The notes: a model not told the origin generated them from the letters alone. Shown: positions 49,901-60,169, numbered from the stretch's first letter. The stretch: 64,000 nt of DNA from Thermothelomyces thermophilus ATCC 42464 (GCF_000226095.1 NC_016475.1:1674001-1738000); one strand, 5' to 3'. Made by a program: numbers and translations.

Positions 49901-50156
49901 CGACCTGGCATATTCGGTGCCCCGGCCACCCTTGCCGGACTCGGGTGAGCTGTCGCTGCTCCCGGAGCTGCCGCGGTACGACCGGGACAGGAGCGGCGGC
50001 GGCGGCGGCACGGGGCTGCTGCTGCACCTGTCGTCGTCGCAGGTCGGTGTGCTGCCGCCGGACAGCTTGCTGGTGGACGAGGGGCAGGCGCCGCCTCCGC
50101 CTGTGGAGGTGTGGGATTCGGAGGAGGAGGAAGAAGAAGAAGAAGAAGTAGAATAA
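46929..50156 (+). CDS. Disordered fungal protein with a C-terminal globular domain
   Basis: This is a single-exon gene of 1,075 residues whose product I do not recognise by name. The start ATG has A at -3. Residues 1 to about 660 are Ser/Pro/Thr/Lys-rich and look disordered, with basic patches resembling nuclear import signals (for example R-S-K-R-R-K near 155). A short motif of the form Q-T-L-T-Q occurs twice in the first 190 residues, close to I-D-Y-V and L-L-G. One ordered block lies at about 675-818; it begins D-I-L-I-S-I-D-A-K and contains C-W-I-F-T-E-L-P and a Gly/Asn-rich turn. Its pattern recalls PUA/ASCH-like folds, but that is a guess. The C-terminus has poly-Ser, Gly and a run of Glu before V-E. 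A nuclear role is likely but unproven. Confidence 0.8.
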   Translation: MPPRRNPRRSAGAPDTKSNPATLTTNDSATPAEDATSATTSRTTQATKTKRYESTPVPQQITFPARRKIVRKYGGRRSLPARLEEETATASRRSLKQQTLTQIDYVRSSSGFEQGDLLEDEVIGGPHEEKKGLKSKGEAEAASVAGRRKTADPRSKRRKTMGDMPTPNLEKKGPSFQTQTLTQLLGNRVPEMDRDELRVEDEAESAGLPSSGGGPSVKHSAPPEKGKGKALATPIPHTPTGKRIKVNLDEVPSSQPTPFTPLLGHSPIPPARSPLTQKSTNVDAPLPTIETVSKLPRSLVIQDSYSMDGSSAGYLSSTAGDTPVKRERGETPSQIPKREPLAEIPVASLELGVSSTPSGETPTTRRKRLFTEIPDSDDELESLGSTPFKTRSTQQTPLRRDPVVDNFEIAADPSLPPSQSSREPRAAVTETPASSSRSNKENESPAIKMWEDEDAAGEGDDGGSPTPKGAKRSQTADRAGQVSPNTASQFWTASAENVGCVGTRRGTSREPLTELVVAEDPTVFRSERPSAAPRASRFHGSMGESSCRGRHATPQLGDSEETASEAEEEPMPVSILRKATSQGVPRADGTTKRKSTPEPNGPESSTSEPPGTPTPIVRKVQIEMPQSSGEEVCKETPREPHGSSPIYQRHTQSRSQARSQFYSQALESQRVPLEVIRSLSPQTDRSDILISIDAKTVEDIVNGIRDHVFRNYRFPVQASRCWIFTELPVGEVKYMATLGPAQEPGQIDSHSGRGNTEFNRGTLGYKFAHKLLQVYQLNNPVPLAEMEDNGLGAGPPQRYKYVPPAIVGQLLMNLRCPLFAEGDFEDEGEETGDKETEEEEGGEMTISQELADQIRSDIIHSTQLMSSERRRQQHRDDEYLIPASQSPTEKRSVALKASAPAAAETAAAAMPPPHSSQQLRVRRQPRSPGQTRRQPTTTTGQASTSNGNDGDARRYVPPSQATTASDVSASPSQAPSPSFPPARSSSSSSSSDLAYSVPRPPLPDSGELSLLPELPRYDRDRSGGGGGTGLLLHLSSSQVGVLPPDSLLVDEGQAPPPPVEVWDSEEEEEEEEEVE

Positions 50157-50953
50157 GAGAGGAGTGTGGGGGGTGTAGTGAGCTTATTTTGTCTTGGCGT
50201 TGGGTTCAGAGGTTGGCTCGTTGGTCCTGTACGGATTACTTTATGTTTGTTCATCGGAAGGGCCACATGGTGGGTTGTACGGAGTAAGGGTCCGTGGGAA
50301 AGTGTCTGGCCTTTTTTTAACTTGCGTCGCATATATCGCTGGCTCGGGGTTGGAGTTGGGGCCTGTTGTGGTGGGCTGTCAGTGGGAAAAGGGCGTGGTC
50401 TCGATTGGCTAGGGGCTGACGGGTGCTGAGTGTGAACATGAGGCCTTCGATCCATAAAAATGGTCGGTTTTACGAAGCAATATATATTCTTTCTGTTCGA
50501 GGGGAGGAAAGGATAACTGTGTGTGACACAAAGTGATGTTCGACTCGAACGTTGGATATCCTCGTGTATATGTGCCTTCCCTCCCTTGGAGCAACTATCT
50601 CTCTATGGAGTTAGTATGTGGTTATCCGTACGGAGTACTCCGTGCTGACAGATTTCTTGGCGGGGGTGGCTTCGGCTTGGCCCCCTACACTACTAGTACG
50701 TCTTGGGTGCTGTGGATCAAAGCATGGGATTTTTGAGACCGCACGGGCCTTGATAAGCCACTTGGGGCGGCTGCCACTCTCGAGCTCAGTGCCGTCACAG
50801 GGGTTCGCGCGCCTCAAGTCTCTCATCCAACTCGACGTCTCCACAATCCCTACTATTGGATCTCAAAGCAAAAGAAGAGAGCTCAGCGCTGGTGCAACCC
50901 CCAAGTTTAGACCCGGCCGCGCATCGGAGCCGTTCCGCAGCCTAGGCTAGTCC
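50157..50953. other. Intergenic between the disordered protein gene and SEC3
   Basis: This holds the 3' UTR of the upstream gene and the SEC3 promoter. The short motif TACGGAGTA occurs at 50,278-50,286 and again at 50,629-50,637, the second within a CGGAGTACTCCG palindrome (50,631-50,642). No gene is seen. Confidence 0.5.
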
Positions 50954-51138
50954 ATGAATGCCGACCGGTTTCGCCAACAGAGATTCGCGCGCAAGTTGTT
51001 CAATCCACTGTTGCGAGCGGCAACCCCGAAAATGTCACGGCTCCCCCACCAACAGTCGCTGCCCGATCATTCATGAGTTTCTCAGATATACTCCGCATCC
51101 TTTCGCTTGACGGGAGCGCCTCTCCGTCGCTGCGATAG
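50954..51138 (+). promoter_or_regulatory. Two linked upstream ORFs in the SEC3 leader
   Basis: uORF1 runs from ATG 50,954 to TGA 51,074-51,076 (40 codons). uORF2 runs from ATG 51,073 to TAG 51,136-51,138 (21 codons). The stop of the first overlaps the start of the second as ATGA, and the stop of the second is two bases before the SEC3 ATG (TAGCCATG). If both are in the mRNA, they should limit SEC3 translation. Confidence 0.55.
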
Positions 51139-51140
51139 CC

Positions 51141-54100
51141 ATGAACGGTCGCGAGGTGAACAGGGCCGAGATATTCGAAGACGAGAAGAGGAGGATCATC
51201 GAGAGCTGCTTCGCCAAGCGTGACGAGGACGGTTCCGGTACGCGCCCACTCCCCCCGTCGAGAGCTTCTCTCGTTACCTTACCCAAGGTTGGGACGAGGC
51301 TTTTCCGCTGATAGCTCGCGTCACATATAGTTATCGAAACGTACATTACCCATATCAGAATCACCGAGTACCAGACGTCTCCGTCCTCGCCGCCGCCCCC
51401 GTCCGCGAGAGCACCCCAATATGAGAAACCGCGGGTCATCATCGTGGCCGTGCGCAAGTCGGGCCGCGTCCGAGTGCACAAGTCTAAGGAGAATCCCAAT
51501 GGTACCTTCTCAATTGGAAAGACTTGGTTTCTCGACGATCTTAGCGCGATCGAGTCCTTCACCAGCCCGACCGTCAACCCGAACGCGCAGCAGTGGGCCG
51601 GAGATGTAGGCTTCGTCGTGACGCTCGGCAAGCCGTACTACTGGGAGGCCCAGACGGACAAGGAGAAGAAGTTCTTCATCGCCAGTCTGATCAAGATCTA
51701 CAATAAATATACCGGTGGACGCAACCCCACGCTGACGGGGTTCGAGCAGCGCGAGCTTGAACAAGTGCTCGGCGGAGCCCAGGTGTCCCGTCGTCAGGAG
51801 CGACCGCCTCCTCGGCCGTCTGCGCCCGATAGCGCCGCGAGCAGCGCGGGCCCCGCCGGTTCCTCTGGATACAACCCCCCCCATGGCGGCCAAGGCATGC
51901 CCGCGCCGGGTATCTCAGCAAGGGTGCCATCTCGCAGCGCCCTGGGCCCCAGTGGGAAGTCTTCTCCCGCCCAAAGCATCGACACCGGGCGGCCATCTCA
52001 AGAACAGCAGTCGCTGCTCAGGCTAGCAACTAGTAACAAGAGCCAGGAATCGATAGCCGCGTCCACCATCACGAGAAGCGACGATGGTGCCAGTCTGCGG
52101 CCGAGCACGAGAGACGGGGCGAACGGAGCGTCTCCCTACGGGACCCCCGAGCAGACTCTGCAATCAGTGACCGAGGATAAACCTCCGGCGCGGAAGCGGC
52201 CTCCAATGGACCCTCTGCGGCCGCTGCAGGTTGACAAGAACCTGATCCCCGCGCCGCTCATGAGCCCGGGCATGCGCCGGGAGCCCACGGTGCCGCCGCG
52301 AAACGTGGAGAGAGTCTCACCACGGAAGGACTCGATCAGTCGGAAGAATGAGCCTGCGCCGGCGCCCGCTCCCGCTCCCGCTCCCGCCCCCGCACCGGCT
52401 CCCGCGCCGCGAGCGGAACAGGTCACGACACCCCAGGAGACCACCAGGCCGGATCTACCGGCGGGCTCACCCATCGCAGCCGTCTCAACCCCACCCTCTG
52501 CTCCTCCCCCGACAACTGCCATATCACCCGTTCCCACCCCTCCGGCCGACAATACCCCGCCCCAGCCTCCTCCGGAGCCGCAGGAGGAAACCAAACCGGG
52601 TCTCGGGCCCATGATCAAGAAGAGATCCAGAGGAGAGATTGCCGGGGCGCTTCGGAAAGCCGCGAATGCTGCCAGCGCGTTCAAGCCGCGGCCTGGCGGC
52701 GCAGCAGAGCGTCTGCTTCTAAGTCAGAACAAACCCAGCGACGGCCCAGATGGCATTACAAGTGTGGTCCCGGCTCCCCCCAGACCGGCCCAAAAGCCGC
52801 CGGAGCCCGCCCCCGGTGTAGAGCCGCCACCCAAGGCAGCCGATAGAAACGCCGCCCCGGGCATCCCGGAGGTCAAGGTGACCGAATCCGATTCCGCCAC
52901 TACGTCAAGCAAGGCCCAATCGTCGGGGGGTAAGGAGGCCGAGGACAAGAAGGCGGCCGAAGCCTCGGCCGAGGAGGAAGGACCTCGTCGGTCTGTTGTG
53001 GCAGGCAACGACACCAAATACCTCACGACGCTCGGCATAGATCCCTCTCTCCTCGACAACCGCGCGAACGAGTTTGCCAAGTGGCTGGACTACTTCGGGT
53101 GGGTGCCAGGCGAGAAGATGCGGTCGCGGACCTTTGAGGAGATGCGCGCAGACCTGGATCGCGAACTGAGCAAAGCTCAGGCTGGCGGCTGGCTCGCTCG
53201 CTTCCAGGAAGGGGACGAAAGGGTCGAGGCCATCAAGAGAGGCATCGACCTTGCGATCAGCGAGTGTGATGAGCTCGATAACCTGCTCACCCTGTATAGC
53301 GTCGAATTATCCGTAAGTCCAGTGCCATTGCGTGATCGGCGTGGGGTTCGCCTGCTAACCCGGCACAGACGCTCTCGGACGACATTGCATACATCGAGGC
53401 CCAGGGCCAAGGTCTCCAGGTGCAGGCCGCGAACCAGAAGCTTCTGAAGAAGGAGCTCGAGTCGCTGCTGGAGACATGTGCCATTGGCGAATCCGACCTC
53501 GCCGCGCTCAAGACAGCGCCACTCGAGACCGCCTCGGGCGTCGAGGACATCGAGGCGGCCCTCGTCACGCTGTTCAAGGCCATGATCAAGATCGACCCGA
53601 CCCTGGGCAACAACGAGTCCCGCAAGAGCGATGACCTCAACGGTGACCAGAGCCTGGGTCTCGACAGCGACTACGGCAAGATGCGCATCGTCCAAGAGAA
53701 GAGGGAGACGTACCTCTCCGAGAGCTCGCAGTTCATGCGTCGGCTCGTCATCTTCATGGAACGGCAGTTCTCGGAAGCATTCCGCCAGACCAAGGCCGCA
53801 CTCGACGGGGCTCTCTCGAAGAAGGCCGACGCCCGCAACCACGAGCCCGGCAGGGACCTGCTGTGGATGTACAGCCCGCTAATCCTCTACGCCAGGGACG
53901 TCGACCTCGCCAACTGGGACCGCATCCTGCAGATCTACGAGGACAAGGGCCATCCGGTCTACAAGACCGAGTTCAGGGACGCCGTGGAGGCCTGGAAGAA
54001 GAACGTCAGGAAGGTGACGGGCGACGAGAGCGAGCTGCTCTTTACGTCCCAGCAGGAGAAGAAGGAGGAGGGGCTGGCAACGACGGCGCGGAAGCTCACG

Positions 54101-55629
54101 GTCAAACGGAGCCAGACGCTGGCGAGGAGCCTCCGGTCGCCGCTCGGCGACGGCAGCCGGACAAATCTGGCTGCGGACAAGACCCCCGACGGCCGGGCGC
54201 TGCCGTACGAGGTGTTTGCCGGCGTTCTGGATGATCTGCTACCGTTGGTGGAAATGGAGCAGAACTTCATTGTCGACTTGTTTCACGCAACCACCCTCGA
54301 GCAGTCCGACTTTCCGGAGCTCGTCGCGGCTTCGCGTCCCCAGGATCGCCGCGGTGGGGATCTGAAGCGGCATCGCCTGATGGAGCCCGATCGCGACCTT
54401 GCCCGCCGGGTCACCAAGGCGATGGAATCGATCTTCTCGTTCCTCGAGTCGAGCTTGCAGCAGCTGATGGACTGGGTGCTCAGCATGGACCCTCTGTAAG
54501 ACTTAACCCTATTATTGCTCGTTACGCCTATGCGAAAAGGTCCCCATTGCTAACGAACCCCTGCAGGCAAGGCGTCGGCGTCCTAGCGACCCTGGAACGC
54601 AAGATGGCCGACATGAGCCAGTCCAACCAGGACTTCCTCAACAACATCCTGCAGAAGCTGCACGGGAACTTGGAGGCCAAGTTCAGGAAGTTTGTCGACG
54701 ACCAGGTCCGGGCGATCGAGGAGACCAAGGTCAAGATCAAGAAGCGCAAGGGCGTCATCCACTTCATCCGCATCTTCCCCCACTTCACGACGGCCGTGGA
54801 GAACATGCTGGCCAACGTCGACCCGTCGCTCCCCATCCGGCGCATGGTCGACCGCGAATACGACCGCCTGCTCAAGTCCATGTTCGACTCTCTCAAGGTA
54901 ATTGCGCGCGAGAATCCGGCACCCGGGACCGGGCCGGCGACGGCCCTCTCGTCGGCCCACCCGTCCGCGGCAGCGGCGGACCCGGAGGACAAGGAGGCGC
55001 TCAACTTCCACATCCTCCTGATCGAGAACATGAACCACTTCCTCGAGGAGGTGGACAACCCGCGCCACCTCGAGGTGCTCGACGACTGGCGCGAGGCGGC
55101 CCAGCGCGAGCTGGCCGAGCACATGGGCCTGTACATCAACGCCGTCGTGCGCCGCCCGCTCGGCAAGCTGCTGGAGCACCTCGAGAACATCGAGGCCCAG
55201 CTGCAGGCCGGCGGCAAGAGCCCCGCCGCCGTCGCCGCCCAGCCGAGCAACAGCAAGGCCGTGTTCAACAAGATCCTGAGCGGCTATGACGGGCGCGAGG
55301 TCCGGAAGGGGATCGAGGCGCTGAGGAAGCGTGTGGAGAAGCACTTTGGGGACGAGGATGCCGTCGGTATTGGCGGAGGCGGAGGAGTAGGCCAAGGAGG
55401 TAGCGGAAGCTTGGGCGTCGGTGGTGCTGGTGGTGGTGCTGGAGGAGGCGGGATTTCGGGAACTAACAATACCCTTGTGGCCCGGGTGACCAAGGAGTGC
55501 GAGAAGTTTTATGGGGAAGTGGAAATGCGCATTGGCAGGGTCACGACGGATGTGTATGGCGGGGACGTGCTGTTCGAATGGCCGCGTGCCGAGGTCAGGG
55601 CAGCGTTTTCAAGTCTTGGAGCCAGGTGA
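51141..55629 (+). CDS. SEC3: Exocyst complex component Sec3
   Basis: Sec3 is an exocyst subunit that marks exocytosis sites and binds PI(4,5)P2 and Rho-type GTPases, helping tether secretory vesicles at hyphal tips and septa. Four exons give 1,422 residues, with introns at 51,238-51,330, 53,313-53,368 and 54,496-54,566; all junctions are in frame, and two have a TGCTAAC branch site. Residues about 65-165 form the Sec3 PH-like lipid-binding domain (R-V-I-I-V-A-V-R-K, then K-T-W-F-L-D-D-L, then F-I-A-S-L-I-K-I-Y). Residues 165-590 are Pro/Ser/Ala-rich, with an alternating Ala-Pro run near 372-392. A conserved block starts near 593 (L-T-T-L-G-I-D-P) and leads through coiled coil into the helical exocyst rod to the end. 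A Gly-rich insert at about 1,336-1,366 lies in the last part of the rod. Two upstream ORFs precede the start. Confidence 0.93.
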
Positions 55630-56208
55630 GGAATGAACAAAACAAAAGGGGGGGTTATGTATATGCGGACATGTCTTGATAGTCCCGGGTGTTGGGGGAT
55701 TCATGAAGATATACAGTTTCCTTCTTCCGGAGAGATACCTTGCTTCTGGCGGTCTGTCTTGTTGCTTTGAAAACGCGGAAACGAAAGCCGGTCCTGTTGG
55801 GGGTGGTGTTGGTCAACTGGTTAGTTCATATTGAAACCAACCAACGCAGGTAATGTTACCTCGGTGCGCAAATTCGGCACTTTGCTGACCAATTATTATG
55901 GCAGTTTTACGTCCATGAACGTCACTAGGATTTCCATGTATACATACATAGACATTATTCACTACAGAGCAAAAATGGCACACCGACCAGCGGAACCCAG
56001 CTTAATTACCCTCTTCTCCTCCCGTACCGAGGAGCCCCGGGCCTACCCGGATCTTGTCGTCCGTCCCTATTCGACCTTGATTCCGGACGCCGCTGCCCCC
56101 CCTCCCCCCCCCCCCCTTTTTTTTTTTCTTTTTTTTTTTTTCTCATTTCCTTTTCATCCTCTGGACCCTTCCCATTCCCACTTCCTCTGACCCGCAGCCC
56201 GAGTCCCG
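55630..56208. other. Convergent 3' regions with a C/T tract
   Basis: This is the 3' flank shared by SEC3 (plus) and the acidic protein gene (minus). A homopyrimidine tract at about 56,096-56,143 consists of C runs followed by T runs. No gene is visible. Confidence 0.6.
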
Positions 56209-57258
56209 TCAGCCATCGGCATCCCACACCGAGTCCGCGTCGCTGCTGCCGGACCCGCCGGACTGGGACTCATCAAAGCCGCCCGACAACGACCAAGACG
56301 ACAACGACCATGACGAGTCGCCGCCACCGCTGCTGCTCCCCTGCAGCAGCCGCCGCGCCAGCCCGTCCGCCAACAGGCCCATCTCCAGCTCCAGCTCGAC
56401 GACCGCGGCGGCGTCGGCCAGCTCGGCGGCCGTGACCAGGTCGCCGCGCCAGCGGAAGACGTGTTCCTCGTCATCATCGTTGTCGTTGTCGTCGTAGTCG
56501 CCGTAGGCCGTGTCGGTGTAGTATGTCAGCGCGGAGCGGTCGTCGGCCGTGCTTGAGGCGGAGGCGTCGTCGTCGTCGATGCCGATCCTGACTTCCTCGT
56601 CCCGGCTGGCGGCGACGACCGAGGGGGTGGCGCAGGCGGAGGCGCCGGGCGAGGGCAGGTCGAACCAGGCGCGCAGGGTGGACGAGGCTGGGGAATCGTG
56701 CCGGGAAGCGAAAGAGGCGAATATTAAGGCGTTGTTGGGGTTGTGAAGAAGGGCGGGGCGGGAAGACAACGGGATGGCGCCGCTGGCCCCTTGGTGGATG
56801 ATGACGACGGCTGGCTGGTCGTAGACCTCATCCTCGTCGTCGTCGCCGTCCTCGTCTTCTTCATCCCGCTCGTCGTCCGCGTCGTAGTAGAATTCGGTGC
56901 AGGCGCACTTGGAAGGACAGCGGTAACCCGCCTCGCTGTGGTCGCCTGCCCTTGGCGACTCCAGCGCTGCGATCCCCGACGCCGCAAGGTCACCCTCATG
57001 GCGGGTGTTGCTCTCGAAAGTCAGATGAAGGTCGGTTGCGTCCGGGCGCGAGCGCGGCCACGACGCGGTCTCGTCAGGTAGGCTTTCGGCTTGCTGGCCG
57101 ACGGGGCCGGCGTGATGGGTGAGATCAGACGGGTCATGGGCTGTAATGGTACCGTCGAGATCGCTTGCGCCGTGTCCTTCCAAGGTGCTGCCGTTGTCCG
57201 GAGCATTTGACCGTACCCGGTCCAGGGGTCGGCGACAAAAGGAGCCGAGGGTCACCAT
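56209..57258 (-). CDS. Acidic protein of unknown function
   Basis: I do not recognise this protein. The conservative model starts at ATG 57,258 (context CACCATGG) and gives 349 residues. It is rich in Asp/Glu and Ser, with an acidic run near residues 130-150 (D-E-R-D-E-E-D-E-D), preceded by a small Cys cluster (C-P-S-K-C-A-C). A second acidic run lies near 275-290, and an Ala/Leu-rich helix near 300-325. There is no signal peptide or membrane segment. An alternative start fits a TATA box at 57,566-57,573: ATG 57,504, a 156-bp intron from 57,475 to 57,320 with a GTAAGT donor, then the same frame, giving 379 residues. A four-codon upstream ORF (57,525-57,511) would precede it. Neighbours give no hint of its role. 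Confidence 0.6.
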   Translation of the reverse strand: MVTLGSFCRRPLDRVRSNAPDNGSTLEGHGASDLDGTITAHDPSDLTHHAGPVGQQAESLPDETASWPRSRPDATDLHLTFESNTRHEGDLAASGIAALESPRAGDHSEAGYRCPSKCACTEFYYDADDERDEEDEDGDDDEDEVYDQPAVVIIHQGASGAIPLSSRPALLHNPNNALIFASFASRHDSPASSTLRAWFDLPSPGASACATPSVVAASRDEEVRIGIDDDDASASSTADDRSALTYYTDTAYGDYDDNDNDDDEEHVFRWRGDLVTAAELADAAAVVELELEMGLLADGLARRLLQGSSSGGGDSSWSLSSWSLSGGFDESQSGGSGSSDADSVWDADG

Positions 57259-57565
57259 GGTGATGTGCAAAAGAAATTGAGGGCAAGTTACGATCTGGAG
57301 GTCTTCAAATGCTAGGCAGCTGGATATCAAAGGACGGTCTCGGCTCTAGTCCTCACGAGTACGTTGCGAGTGTACCCTTCGTTGAGCGTTCGTCTCGGGC
57401 GTAGACAGGGAAAGCTAGAATTATTTATGCATATACACGGCGGGCGTCGAGACCATGAGCATAACAATAACTTACCTGTACAGTAGCCGGTGTGCTGAAT
57501 CCATTTGCGCTCAGAGAATTGCCATGTTGATTTGTGATTGAGTTGATTCCTCGGCTATTGTGCTC

Positions 57566-57573
57566 TTTTTATA
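57566..57573 (-). promoter_or_regulatory. TATA box of the acidic protein gene
   Basis: TATAAAAA on the minus strand, 62 bases above the possible ATG at 57,504. Its distance fits a transcript start near 57,540, which would put the GTAAGT donor at 57,475 inside the 5' part of the mRNA. Confidence 0.55.
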
Positions 57574-57783
57574 CTGTCAAGTCATACAACGTTATGCCCT
57601 CAGGCTTCGGATCGATGCGAATTTTCCCCCCTTACTCACAATGCTAAGCCATCAACAAACAATAACCACAAGCTATACCCCCTGCGCACAATGAGCGCGG
57701 TCTGATTTCATCCGAAAAAAAAATAAAAATCGATAAGATTAAAAAAGAAAAAGAAAATGGGAAAATACGAAGACAAAATGTCA

Positions 57784-59411
57784 TCAATGCTCGAGAGCAT
57801 CCTCAAACAGGCGACGCAGCTGGTCGCGCTCCTGTTCGAGCTCCTTGGCCAGGCCCGGGGCGAGGGAGAGGACGCGGGCCTGGGGGATGGTGCCCTCGAC
57901 CAGGTCGTCGATGTGGTCGCGGGTGAAGCCGAGGTGGCGGAGGCCGGCGGGCTGGTCGCCGAGGTCGGCGAGGAAGCGGGTGAGGGCGTCGGCGAGGACT
58001 TCGCCGGCGCTCTCGCGCTTGACGTTGCTGACGTCGACGCCGAAGACCTCGGCGGCGGCCAGGTGGCGCTCCGGGTTGGAAGGCGCCGTGAAGCGGAAGA
58101 CGGCCGGGGCGGAGACGGCGACCGAGACGCCGTGCGGGATCAGGGGCGCGTCGACCTCGTATCCGGCGTGCCGGTAGCCCGGGTTCTGGCCCGAGATGGG
58201 GTAGGACATGCCGTGGCACAGGTGGACGCCGGCGTTGCCGAAGCCGACGCCGGCCAGGGTGCTGGCCAGCAGCATCTCGGTCTGGGCCTCCATGTCGTCC
58301 GGGTCGCGGACGGAGCGGGGCAGGTACTTGACGGTCTGGCGCAGGGCGTTGAGGGAGAAGATGTCGCTGATCGGGTTGGCGCCCTGGTAGGCCGGCCGCA
58401 GGATCGGGTTGGCCGGGCGCGGGGTGCGCTCGTTGAAGGGGATGGCGGTCCACGACTCGAGCGCGTGGCAGAGCACGTCGAGGCCGGACGAGGCGCGCAC
58501 GGCGGCCGGCATGGTGCGCGTGTTGAGCGGGTCGCAGATGCCCAGCGTCGGCTTGAGGTTGCGGTGGGCCACGCCCGTCTTGGCCCGGCGCGAGGCCAGG
58601 TCGAAGATGGCCGTCCCCGTCGTCTCGCTGCCCGTGCCCGCCGTCGTCGGCATCGCCACGAGCGGCAGCAGCTTGCGGTCGACCGGCCGGCCCTTGCCCA
58701 GCGGCGCGTTGACAAAGTCCATGAAGTCGGCTTCCGGATAGCACGTGTACAGGTTCATCAGCTTGGCCGTGTCCATGACCGACCCGCCGCCCACGGCCAG
58801 GAAGGCGTCGGGCGCGTACCCACGCGCCCACTCGACCGCCTCCTTGACGCTGTAGTCCTTGGGCTCGACCCGCACCCCGGAGTAGACGCGGTACTCGACC
58901 CCTTCCCCGTCCAGCGCCTCGCGCACCTGCCGCATCGCCTCGAGCCGGTCCACCGTCGGGTCCGTCACCACGCACACCCGCTTGGCCCCCATGTTCCGCA
59001 GGTCCATGCCCACCTCCCGCGTCACCCCGGGCCCGAACCGGATCGACGACGCCGCCATCTCGAACGCGTACTCCTTCTGCTGCGCCGCATCACGCGGCGT
59101 CGCGTACCCCCGCCGCCCGCCACGCGCCGCCGACGAGGCGCGGTCCGCAAATCGCGACACCGTCGTCGCCGCCGCCGCCGACGCCGACGGGCCGGCGTGG
59201 TGGTGATGGCCCGGGTTGGCGTGGCATGGGCACGACGGCGGGTGGGTGTACTGCACCGTACGGAGGAGGTTGACGGCGCGGGCGGCCCTCTTGAGTTCTC
59301 TCGGTCAGTGTCTGAAAGAAAAAAAATAATAATAAAAAAAAAGACAGATGAGGGCATGATGTGGGAAGGCGGGAGGCATACAGAAGGCAGGACGCGGATT
59401 GCGGTTCCCAT
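57784..59411 (-). CDS. Hydroxyacid-oxoacid transhydrogenase, mitochondrial (Fe-ADH family)
   Basis: This is an iron-type alcohol dehydrogenase homolog of the ADHFE1/HOT group. The known family reaction is oxidation of 4-hydroxybutyrate coupled to reduction of 2-oxoglutarate to D-2-hydroxyglutarate, in mitochondria. Visible motifs are the NAD-binding G-G-G-S-V-M-D-T-A-K near residue 175, T-T-A-G-T-G-S-E, and metal-site segments G-L-D-V-L-C-H-A-L-E-S-W near 279 and H-L-C-H-G-M-S near 366, then P-H-G-V-S-V. The 5' end is inferred: ATG 59,411, exon 1 to 59,382, a 92-bp intron (GTATGC donor, CTGAC branch, unusual AAG acceptor), exon 2 from 59,289. This gives 511 residues and an Arg-rich start (R-A-A-R-A-V-N-L-L-R) fitting mitochondrial import. 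An in-frame stop just after the better TTTCAG site rules that acceptor out. The body is certain; the first exon is not. Confidence 0.85.
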
Positions 59412-60169
59412 CCCGAACTCCGAACTGCTCTGATTAGTAAAGTTCCAACTGGGGAAATGTATGTTGAATTACGAGAGTAGGCCGTTTGTTTTGGCGGTTG
59501 TCTAGAAGTTCCAATGTCAAGACGTAATTAGGGCTAACCCCCAGTAGCCCCTGGTCGAAAACAAACAGAATGTTGGTGAGAAGGGTAAGAAGTTGTACAA
59601 AGGACTCGGTAGAAGAGCAGAAATACGACAAATTGAACAATGATGCGTGTTCCGACAAAACACTCCGAGGGGCGCTCCTGCTCCCCCGGACCGAACCCCC
59701 CAGAAGCTACCCCACACCCCCGGTTAAGCAACTCCCGAGCGGGCTGCGGCGGGCTGCGGCGGGTTACGCCGGACTTAACACGCTCTGTGTGCCTCTAATA
59801 GGCTAGCGCTACACTAGGCCACCAACCCCCAGATCTGGGATTCTCCGCCGTTCAAGGGCAGTGGCACCGCCCCGGCCCACTAGGCGGAGCTCCCCCGCAC
59901 GGCACCCCCGTCACCGCTGATTATTACTATGTACGGTCCGTAGCTGTCCCAATCACCATTCTTGTTGACAACGCTCAAAGGGGAATTGGCAGTTCAGGAC
60001 TTGGCGTGGTGACGGGACTTCACTGGACTTGACAACGAAAAGTATCGATCGGTGTTGAGGTATTGAGGTATAGTCTAAGACAGCAACATAAAGTAAAGAA
60101 AAGAAAAAAAAAAAGAAAAAAAAAGAAACAAAAGATGCCAACTCGCTCGCAACATATAAACAATCCGAT
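59412..60169. other. Intergenic: HOT promoter and MET10 3' region
   Basis: No supported gene. A direct repeat of GGGCTGCGGC lies at about 59,740-59,760. A purine-rich A/G tract near 60,095-60,135 is probably MET10 3' UTR read on the minus strand. Confidence 0.5.

Noticed and set aside
57757-59433. Long plus-strand open frame opposite the HOT gene
   Set aside because: It is the mirror of a GC-rich gene; the minus strand encodes clear dehydrogenase motifs and this frame has none.
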